From CAZCQG01 sp964500775 (GTDB lineage Bacteria > Campylobacterota > Campylobacteria > Campylobacterales > CAZCQG01), in NCBI GenBank assembly GCA_964500775.1, contig CAZCQG010000055.1:1-13313 (forward strand): a stretch of DNA of 13,313 bases, read 5' to 3'. The notes below the pieces were generated by a model, which saw only the letters and a program-made list of their open reading frames with translations, ran no database searches and was not told the origin of the DNA. The position numbers were made by a program, and so were the translations under genes. Position 1 is the first letter of the stretch; every line of letters starts with the position of its first letter. Below are positions 1-6,586 of this stretch, in pieces.

Positions 1-27
1 GTCATAGAAGGCAAAGTCAGAGTGAGA

Positions 28-85
28 TTTTCCAAGAGATTTTCGCAGGCTTATCGGGTATAAGTCAAGGAAATATCTTGGAAAA
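28..85. repeat. Long imperfect stem-loop (inverted repeat)
   Basis: Seen directly: a perfect 10-bp inverted repeat, TTTTCCAAGA at 28-37 against TCTTGGAAAA at 76-85. Nested inside is a second stem, GGCTTAT at 48-54 against ATAAGTC at 60-66 (one G-T wobble), closing a 5-nt loop. The strand of any transcript cannot be told. No T-run follows directly, so it is not a typical intrinsic terminator. With the hairpin at 114-209 it may form one structured element. No gene is convincing in this stretch. Confidence 0.5.
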
Positions 86-113
86 GATCGCCCCGAATTT
101 GCCTTCCCTTCGG

Positions 114-209
114 GCTTTCAAAGCTCTCACATATACTTCGTTGCACCTCCTTGATTTACCTCGGTAAACCTGCGTCGGTGCGCCTCGTCTACAAAAAAGC
201 TTTGAAAGC
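114..209. repeat. Nested inverted repeat, possible dispersed element or structured RNA
   Basis: Seen directly: 12-bp perfect arms GCTTTCAAAGCT (114-125) and AGCTTTGAAAGC (198-209) enclose 72 nt. Inside are GCACC (143-147) against GGTGC (177-181) and, innermost, TTTAC (155-159) against GTAAA (164-168) around a 4-nt loop. The middle arm has an alternative partner: GCACCTC (143-149) also matches GAGGTGC at 231-237. The layered stems and lack of a credible ORF suggest a repeated intergenic element or structured RNA. I have a general impression of similar sequence recurring in Sulfurimonas-type genomes but cannot verify it here. Confidence 0.5.
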
Positions 210-254
210 TATGACCCCTTAGGACTTTTAGAGGTGCCCTTAAGATAATCGTAC

Positions 255-260
255 TATGAT
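255..260 (+). promoter_or_regulatory. Possible -10 element for the c-di-GMP gene pair
   Basis: TATGAT at 255-260 lies in an AT-rich stretch 39 nt before the ATG at 299 and differs from TATAAT at one base. No convincing -35 is seen 16-18 nt upstream, which is common for sigma-70 promoters of Campylobacterota. This is a motif-level guess only. Confidence 0.25.
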
Positions 261-298
261 TATACATAAAACAAAATGCATTGCTAAAGGTTGGCTTT

Positions 299-2281
299 AT
301 GAGTATTTATGACGACCTAAAAACCTACGGAAAAAGTATAACGGTGCTCTATGTCGAAGACGATACGGAAATACGCGAACAGACTGCCATTTTCCTCAAC
401 CGTTTTTTTAAAAAAGTCTATCTTGCTAAAGACGGCGGGGAGGCTTTGGAGATATTTGAAGCAAACGAAAAATCTATCGATATTCTTATCTCCGATATTA
501 AAATGCCAAAATTTGACGGCTTGCAACTCTCCGAAAAATGTCTCAAAAAGAAAAAAGAGCTAGAGATCATCCTCACCACCGCATACGGGCAAAGAGAACT
601 GCTACTCAAAGCCATAGACATCGGTGTCGCTTCGTATATCATCAAACCCGTCGAACTCCATTTTTTCGCCTCGACCCTTATCAAAGCGATAAAATCAATA
701 AGGCTCTACAAAAAAGAACAATTCTATTACAACAGCATAGAATCGATCATCAACACCCAAGAGAATCTTTTGTTTTTGATACGAAACGAGACGATACTCT
801 TGACAAACAAAGCGGCACTCGAATATTTCGGCTACAAAAATACAAGAGAAATGTATGATGGGGGCTTTTTTATTACAAACGCGTTTTTGACCGAAAAAGG
901 GTATTTTAGCTCTATCGATAAAAAAATAGCGCTAGAGCACCTGATGAACAACGAATCTTCGGAAGTGAAAGTTGCAATAAAAAACAAAGACGGCGCTAAA
1001 AATATATTTTTAGTAAAAGCCAAAAAACTCGAAGAAGAGGGGGATGTCGTCATTTCACTCTCAAATATCTCAAAGATGGAAGAGAATCTCCTAGAGCTCG
1101 AAGATAAAGTCTCAAAAGACACCCTCACGAGCGTCTATAATAGATTGCGCTTTGATACGTTTTTGGATTCCGAAATAAAAAGGGCAAATCGATACGATGT
1201 CCCCTTTAGCCTGATTACGTTTGATATTGACTCTCTAAAAAACATCAATGAGGCATACGGACACCTCTTTGGAGACAACATCATCATCCAAATGTGCGAA
1301 ATAGTGAAAAAGCGAGTGCGCGAGTGTGATATTTTGGCACGATGGAACGGAGCGCAATTTATCATTCTCCTTCCCGACACACAAATTGAGCAAGCAGAGA
1401 TATTGGCAGAAGATATTCGAGAAAGTATCGAAAAATCGGTTTTCGAGAATAACTCTATGATCACTTGTAGCTTCGGAATCTCCGAGTACGTCTCAAAAGA
1501 GGAGGCGCAAGATATTTTAAGAAGGGTAGATAAACGTCTAAGCGAAGCAAAAAAAGCGGGGAAAAATTGTATCAAAAAAGATGCTATAGAGCGACAATCA
1601 AATGAAAAAAGTATCGATTCCGATGCCATTATAGAATCGCTTATGCTTGCAAGAAAAAAAGAAAAACCTATCGATACGCACGTCTATTACAAGGGCTTAA
1701 GTATCCATAAAGAGTGCCTCATCACATATGTAAACGTCGTCGAAAAACTCGTGGAAGTGAAAATGCAAAAATACCAAGCCTATGCAGCAAAAATAAACCC
1801 CGAGTGTTTTCTCTCCTCGGAGTATCTCGCTATGCCCGTTTTGGCAAACGTCAAGAAAGTTTCGCTTGCCGACGGTAAAGTGCTCCTTGATAACTTCGTC
1901 TATCAAGGCGATTCGCCGACACAAAGAAAGCTTTTACGCGTAGAACCTAAAGGTGAAGTCTATGTGAGTATGGCGACAGCGAGCGAAATAGTAGAAGGGG
2001 TGCTCCAAGACATCTCTCTCTCCTCGATAAAAATAACCGCTTCGTCAAAAAAAGATATTATCCTAGGATGCGATGTTCGCCTCTCAATGAATCTTACTTG
2101 CGATGAATTTGACACGAGATTTCTTTTTAAATGCAGAGCAATAAAGCTAGAATTTTATGCAGGAGTGTACAATATGGTCTTTGCCATCTTGACCCAAGAG
2201 AGCGAGAAAGAGCTTTTGACCTACATATCAAAAAGACAGCTCGAAATACTACGCGAGCTCAAAGAAGCGACCGATAAATAA
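299..2281 (+). CDS. Response regulator with PAS-like, degenerate GGDEF and PilZ domains (c-di-GMP effector)
   Basis: Predicted cytoplasmic c-di-GMP-responsive regulator of 660 aa. ATG 299 is chosen over an in-frame TTG at 281 because AAAGG at 286-290 sits 8 nt before it. Domains: an intact receiver at about 13-135 (D21/D22, phosphoacceptor D66 in SDIKMP, T94, K116); a PAS-like region at about 143-262; a GGDEF domain at about 274-426; a YcgR-like region at about 440-535; and a C-terminal PilZ domain with RKLLR at 543-547 and DISLSS from D571, where the last Gly of DxSxxG is Ser. The GGDEF signature reads NGAQF (350-354), losing the metal-binding acid and the following Glu, so cyclase activity is unlikely. 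The inhibitory-site motif RECD (341-344) is kept at the canonical 5-residue distance, and base-binding Asn and Asp residues also look conserved. Inference: a phosphorylation-gated c-di-GMP receptor binding through the I-site and/or PilZ. It is followed 15 nt later by a second c-di-GMP gene. Confidence 0.88.
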   Translation: MSIYDDLKTYGKSITVLYVEDDTEIREQTAIFLNRFFKKVYLAKDGGEALEIFEANEKSIDILISDIKMPKFDGLQLSEKCLKKKKELEIILTTAYGQRELLLKAIDIGVASYIIKPVELHFFASTLIKAIKSIRLYKKEQFYYNSIESIINTQENLLFLIRNETILLTNKAALEYFGYKNTREMYDGGFFITNAFLTEKGYFSSIDKKIALEHLMNNESSEVKVAIKNKDGAKNIFLVKAKKLEEEGDVVISLSNISKMEENLLELEDKVSKDTLTSVYNRLRFDTFLDSEIKRANRYDVPFSLITFDIDSLKNINEAYGHLFGDNIIIQMCEIVKKRVRECDILARWNGAQFIILLPDTQIEQAEILAEDIRESIEKSVFENNSMITCSFGISEYVSKEEAQDILRRVDKRLSEAKKAGKNCIKKDAIERQSNEKSIDSDAIIESLMLARKKEKPIDTHVYYKGLSIHKECLITYVNVVEKLVEVKMQKYQAYAAKINPECFLSSEYLAMPVLANVKKVSLADGKVLLDNFVYQGDSPTQRKLLRVEPKGEVYVSMATASEIVEGVLQDISLSSIKITASSKKDIILGCDVRLSMNLTCDEFDTRFLFKCRAIKLEFYAGVYNMVFAILTQESEKELLTYISKRQLEILRELKEATDK

Positions 2282-2296
2282 TTGAGGATAGAGGAT

Positions 2297-3985
2297 ATGG
2301 AAACAATCAGTCAAAAGAAAGAAAAACTCAAAACGATGTGTAGAGATCTCACATTGCTTTATGCCAACGAAAGTGCCTTGGAAATCGTCGAGACGGTGGA
2401 ATATTTTGAAGAGTATTTTGGCATTGTAGAGGTTGCTACGGACGTCGATGACGCTTTTGAGAGATTTACGAAAAACAACCATGATCTCGTCATTATCGGC
2501 GGTCAAACGATTTTAAACGATACTAATGACCTCATAGGTAAACTTCGCGAGTTTCAAAACGGACAGAATATAATCGTGTGTATCGAGGATAGCGATGCGA
2601 CTTATCTTACCAAAATCCTCTCTTGCGGAGCAAACGGCTATATACTAAAACCCATTGAAGAAACCAAACTCTTGAATGAACTCACTAGAGTGGTAGAGCA
2701 AGTTAAAGAATCCAAAAGACTTCTTTCATACGAAAAATATTTAGAAGAGGTCATCAAAGAAAAAACCAAAGAGGAGTATGAGCATTTCATAAAAGATGAG
2801 CAACTGGATATTTACAACCGTAATCATCTAAAAGGGTATCTTATTAAAAATATCTATAAAGCTTTGATACTCTTTAATATCGATAATTTCAGTATCTTTA
2901 ATGATAGCTACGGGGTGGATTTCGGCGATGAAATACTCAAAGAGGTAGCAAAAAATTTTAAAAAACTCACTCCTGATAACGGGAAACTATTTAGAATCGG
3001 CGGGGATGAATTTGCGATATTATTACTCGCTCCTTTTGAGAATCAAGCCGAAGACGTGGCTATGGAAATACGTGCATTCTTTATGGAAAATCACATTGAA
3101 ATAGACACTATCGAGATTCAAATAACTTTTACGATCGGTATCGACTACGGGTACAATAAAGATCTCTTGAGAAATACGACCATAGCCGTACGCGAGATAC
3201 GTGAAATCGGGAAAAACAGAATCCATCTCTACGACAAAAGCTCCGTCTACCAAGAGCGACAAAGGCACAATATAAACTGTATCGCACGAATCAAGACAGG
3301 AATCTGCGATGAGGGCTTTTTTCCACATTTTCAACCCGTAATAGATAATCGCGACGGCTCGATAACCTCATACGAATGTCTCGCACGCCTCAATGACAAC
3401 GGCAAAATAGTTTTACCGTATGACTTTCTTCTCCCTGCAAAAAATATCGGACTACTCTCTTCGATAACGAGACAAATAATCGATAAAAGTTTTGCGTTTT
3501 TCGCTCAACAAGAGCTTCGTTTTTCTATAAACATTGCCGACTATGACCTGAAAGAGGGGTATTTGGTTAAATTTATGGAGCAAAAACTCAACAAATACGG
3601 AATCAATCCGCAAAACGTATCTTTAGAAATCATAGAAACCATTACCGTGCAGGATAGCAAAGAGTGGCTCAAAGAGCTTGCCCTGCTTAAAAATATCGGC
3701 TTTCGAATAGTAATTGACGACTTCGGGGGCGAGAATTCAAATTTTAGCAAACTTATCGAGTTGGAAATTGACGGATTAAAGATCGACGGTAAACTTATCG
3801 GAAGTCTTCATACGAATCCGATAAATCAAAAAATTGTCGCAAACATCGTCAAATACGGAGAAAGCATCGGAGTAGACGTGGTAGCAAAGTATGTGCAGAC
3901 GCAGGAGATATTCGAGACGCTCAAAGGATTAGGAGTCAAGCACTCTCAAGGATTTCTTTTCGGCGAGCCTAAGGTCACCGTATAA
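2297..3985 (+). CDS. Pseudo-receiver GGDEF-EAL protein (putative diguanylate cyclase with degenerate EAL)
   Basis: Predicted 562-aa cytoplasmic c-di-GMP protein. ATG 2297 is preferred to an in-frame TTG at 2282, since GAGGA at 2284-2288 lies 8 nt upstream of the ATG. The receiver-like domain (about 17-135) has lost its phosphoacceptor (G68 at the Asp position) and acidic pair (N24/E25), though K118 remains, so it is probably not phosphorylated. A charged helix links to GGDEF (about 167-320), whose signature GGDEF is intact at 235-239. There is no RxxD I-site upstream, and the first metal-ligand Asp of the DxD motif is Asn (N194). The EAL domain (about 340-555) has ECL at 360-362, the INIAD Asn, LEIIE, DDFG and LKID. 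However, the EGVE motif reads KYVQ (K531, Q534), replacing the position shown to be the general base in RocR (E352). Phosphodiesterase activity is therefore unlikely. The likely role is c-di-GMP synthesis or nucleotide sensing, but N194 makes cyclase activity uncertain. Probably co-transcribed with the preceding gene. Confidence 0.86.
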   Translation: METISQKKEKLKTMCRDLTLLYANESALEIVETVEYFEEYFGIVEVATDVDDAFERFTKNNHDLVIIGGQTILNDTNDLIGKLREFQNGQNIIVCIEDSDATYLTKILSCGANGYILKPIEETKLLNELTRVVEQVKESKRLLSYEKYLEEVIKEKTKEEYEHFIKDEQLDIYNRNHLKGYLIKNIYKALILFNIDNFSIFNDSYGVDFGDEILKEVAKNFKKLTPDNGKLFRIGGDEFAILLLAPFENQAEDVAMEIRAFFMENHIEIDTIEIQITFTIGIDYGYNKDLLRNTTIAVREIREIGKNRIHLYDKSSVYQERQRHNINCIARIKTGICDEGFFPHFQPVIDNRDGSITSYECLARLNDNGKIVLPYDFLLPAKNIGLLSSITRQIIDKSFAFFAQQELRFSINIADYDLKEGYLVKFMEQKLNKYGINPQNVSLEIIETITVQDSKEWLKELALLKNIGFRIVIDDFGGENSNFSKLIELEIDGLKIDGKLIGSLHTNPINQKIVANIVKYGESIGVDVVAKYVQTQEIFETLKGLGVKHSQGFLFGEPKVTV

Positions 3986-3997
3986 ATTTAGCCAAAG

Positions 3998-4019
3998 GAT
4001 GGGGGCTTAGCGCCCCATC
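3998..4019. terminator. Hairpin terminator between convergent genes
   Basis: GATGGGG (3998-4004) pairs with CCCCATC (4013-4019). GC/GC pairs extend the stem around a TTA loop with one bulged G. On the plus strand it is followed by TCTTTTT, fitting an intrinsic terminator for the c-di-GMP pair. The hairpin covers the last codons and stop of ppsA on the other strand. The minus-strand exit has only a short T-run, so termination of ppsA here would be weaker. Confidence 0.7.
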
Positions 4020-6430
4020 TCTTTTTCGATTTTTATTACATCACCCCAAGTACTAAGAACAGAATCTGGGTTTAGGGAAATCGAAGTGATTCCTTCTTTC
4101 ACCAAAAACTCCGCTATTTCAGGATAATCACTCGGTGCTTGACCGCATATGCCGCAATATTTATCGGCTTTTTTACACGCTTCTATCGCCATTTTGAGCA
4201 TTTTAAGAACTGCAGGATTTCGCTCATCAAATATGTGACTTACAAGCTCGCCGTCTCTATCGACACCCAAAGTAAGCTGTGTAAGGTCGTTTGAGCCTAT
4301 TGAAAAACCGTCAAAAAGTTTCAAATACTCTTCTGCCAATATCACGTTTGTAGGTAATTCGCACATTACATAAATCTCTAGCTTATTCTCGCCTTGAACA
4401 AGACCGTTTCTTCGCATTATTTCTAATACTTTTTTCCCTTCTTCAGGACTTCTTAGGAATGGAATCATAAGCTTGACGTTATTGAGACCCATTTCGTCGC
4501 GCACCATTTTGAGCGCTTGGCACTCCCACTCAAAAGCAGGTCTGTACGCTTCGGAATAGTATCTGCTCGCACCCCTGTAGCCGATCATAGGGTTTTCTTC
4601 ATGCGGCTCGTATTGTCCTCCGCCTATCATTCTTTTGTATTCGTTAGATTTAAAATCGCTTGTTCGCACAATCACGGGATTTGGGTAGTATGCCGCCGCT
4701 ATCATACCTACGCCCTCGGCGATTTTTTTGATAAAAAACTCTTTTGGATTTGCATATCCGCTGATAATATCTTTTATTTTGTCGAGATCTTGGATATTCG
4801 TTTTGTAGTTAAACATATCCACAAGAGCCAAAGGGTGCGCTTTTATGTAGTTGTTGATGATAAATTCCATCCTCGCCAAGCCCACGCCGTCGTTTGGAAT
4901 CTGCGCAAAACTAAACGCTTTTTCGGGATTCCCGACGTTCATATATATCTTAGTCTTTGGTTTTTCAAGATTTCTTAGATCGATATTTTCCACTTCGAAA
5001 TCAAGCAATCCTTCATACACAAATCCCTCTTCTCCCTCGGCACAACTCACGGTCGCTTCCATACCGTTTTCAAGCTTATCGGTCGCACCCACGGCACCAA
5101 CTATCGCCGGCACGCCTATCTCTCTAGCGACAATCGCCGCGTGGCAAGTTCTACCGCCTCTATTAGTGATGACCGCGCTTGCCTTTTTCATTGCCGGTTC
5201 CCAATCGGGGTCGGTATTATCGGTGACGAGAATCTCGCCCTCTTTAAGTTCGCCCATATGGATGATGTCTTGGATGATACGAATCTTGCCTGCACCTATT
5301 TTGCCGCCCACGGCTTTACCGCCGCAGATGATATTTTTCGTTTGATTCGGTTTGAGCTTGTAGGTCTCTAGCGTATTTCCGCTCCCTTTTTTCATCTTTT
5401 GGCTCTGTACCGTTTCAGGTCTCGCTTGGACGATAAAAAGTTCACCGCTCACGCCGTCTTTCGCCCATTCCATATCCATAGGTCTATATTCGCCTGCTTC
5501 TTTGCTGTAATGCTCTTCGATGAGACACGCATACTTCGCTAGCGTAAGGACTTCCTCATCGTTCAAGGAAAATGTTTTGAATTCATCCTCTGTCGTAGGG
5601 ATATTTTTTGTGGGGTGGTCGCTTCCGGGAGGGGCGTAAACCATTTTTATATTTTTATGACCGAGTTGTCTTTTAAGGATAGGTTTTTTTCCTGCTAGTA
5701 GCGTAGGTTTAAACACGTAAAACTCATCAGGATTCACCGTACCGCCGACAACGTTTTCGCCTAGCCCCCAAGATGAGGTGATAAATACCGCGTCTTTAAA
5801 ACCTGTCTCAGTGTCAATGGAGAACATTACACCCGAACTTGCTTTGTCGCTTCGTACCATCTTTTGTACACCGACGGATAAAGCGACTTTAAAGTGGTCA
5901 AAACCTCTGCTCGCTCTGTAGCTCACGGCTCTATCGGTAAAGAGTGACGCAAAACACGATTTTACGTAGTGTATTAGCTCTTGCAAACCTTGCACGCTAA
6001 GATATGTATCCTGCTGACCCGCAAAACTCGCATCAGGCAGATCTTCGGCGGTAGCGGAGCTTCTAACTGCTACGTCGGCAAAGTCCATATCGTATTCTTG
6101 CGAAAGCTGTTTGTAGGCTTGCAATATCTCTTCACGCAAATCCGCAGGTAGCGGTGTCCCGAATATCATATCCCGAATCTTTTTCGAGCGCACCTTTAAA
6201 ACGTCGATCTCGGTCACATCAACGCCGTCAAGTAGTTTTTTAATCTCTTCGCGGATGCCGCCGTTATCTAGCAAATACCAATAAGCATCGCTTGTGATAG
6301 CAAACCCGTTGGGTACCTTAATACCCATAGGTACTAGCTCTTGGAACATTTCGCCGATGCTAGCGTTTTTTCCGCCGACAAGCGGTACATCTCTATTATT
6401 TAGCTCTTTGAAGAACTTTATATACTTCAT
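4007..6430 (-). CDS. ppsA: Phosphoenolpyruvate synthase (pyruvate, water dikinase)
   Basis: Converts pyruvate, ATP and water to phosphoenolpyruvate, AMP and phosphate in the cytoplasm: the entry step of gluconeogenesis, and important in bacteria that build sugars from acetyl-CoA/pyruvate (for example CO2 fixation by the reverse TCA cycle). At 807 aa it is close to the E. coli enzyme (792 aa). Visible features: an N-terminal ATP-grasp region with GGKNASIGEM and AVRSSATAEDLPDASFAGQQ; the phosphohistidine swivel motif GGRTCHAAIVARE with H430 (E. coli H421); and a C-terminal PEP/pyruvate barrel with GSNDLTQLTLGVDRD and CGICGQAPSD, whose C762 likely matches the E. coli catalytic Cys. Start ATG at 6430 has GGGGTGAG a few bases upstream. 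It is divergent from purL and convergent with the c-di-GMP genes, hence probably monocistronic. All key motifs are intact. Confidence 0.97.
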   Translation of the reverse strand: MKYIKFFKELNNRDVPLVGGKNASIGEMFQELVPMGIKVPNGFAITSDAYWYLLDNGGIREEIKKLLDGVDVTEIDVLKVRSKKIRDMIFGTPLPADLREEILQAYKQLSQEYDMDFADVAVRSSATAEDLPDASFAGQQDTYLSVQGLQELIHYVKSCFASLFTDRAVSYRASRGFDHFKVALSVGVQKMVRSDKASSGVMFSIDTETGFKDAVFITSSWGLGENVVGGTVNPDEFYVFKPTLLAGKKPILKRQLGHKNIKMVYAPPGSDHPTKNIPTTEDEFKTFSLNDEEVLTLAKYACLIEEHYSKEAGEYRPMDMEWAKDGVSGELFIVQARPETVQSQKMKKGSGNTLETYKLKPNQTKNIICGGKAVGGKIGAGKIRIIQDIIHMGELKEGEILVTDNTDPDWEPAMKKASAVITNRGGRTCHAAIVAREIGVPAIVGAVGATDKLENGMEATVSCAEGEEGFVYEGLLDFEVENIDLRNLEKPKTKIYMNVGNPEKAFSFAQIPNDGVGLARMEFIINNYIKAHPLALVDMFNYKTNIQDLDKIKDIISGYANPKEFFIKKIAEGVGMIAAAYYPNPVIVRTSDFKSNEYKRMIGGGQYEPHEENPMIGYRGASRYYSEAYRPAFEWECQALKMVRDEMGLNNVKLMIPFLRSPEEGKKVLEIMRRNGLVQGENKLEIYVMCELPTNVILAEEYLKLFDGFSIGSNDLTQLTLGVDRDGELVSHIFDERNPAVLKMLKMAIEACKKADKYCGICGQAPSDYPEIAEFLVKEGITSISLNPDSVLSTWGDVIKIEKEMGR

Positions 6431-6586
6431 TAACTCACCCCTAATAAGTTTTGTACTTTTATTCTACTAGATAAATCTTGATTTGAAACTTATTTTCCAA
6501 TCATTTTGTAAAACAATTATTATTCAAGTGTCCTCTTAGCACCTGTTTTGTAAAATAGTACAAATCATTTATTCCCAAGGACTACT
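6431..6586. promoter_or_regulatory. Divergent ppsA/purL promoter region
   Basis: This 156-nt AT-rich gap must carry the promoters of both divergent genes. Candidate -10 boxes are TAGAAT on the minus strand (6466 to 6461) for ppsA and TAAAAT on the plus strand (6551-6556) for purL; -35 boxes are unclear. TTTTGTA occurs three times (6449, 6504, 6546), and the last two are extended to TTTTGTAAAA with starts 42 nt apart. I see no riboswitch-like structure or purine-repressor palindrome. Confidence 0.45.

Noticed and set aside
3..167. Tail of an upstream coding gene, open in frame from 3 to the stop at 165-167
   Set aside because: No recognisable protein motif is seen, it runs into the inverted-repeat arms, and a minus-strand frame is also open over 1-117. 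This cannot be settled from the window, so no CDS is called.
1135..1629. 164-aa open frame on the minus strand inside the GGDEF-PilZ gene
   Set aside because: It is a shadow of a real gene with clear domains; no ribosome binding site or protein family is seen.
281..2281. TTG 281 start for the first c-di-GMP gene
   Set aside because: The AAAGG at 286-290 lies downstream of that TTG and is well placed for ATG 299.
2282..2296. TTG 2282 start for the second c-di-GMP gene
   Set aside because: It lies directly against the previous stop with no upstream ribosome binding site, whereas ATG 2297 has GAGGA at 2284-2288.
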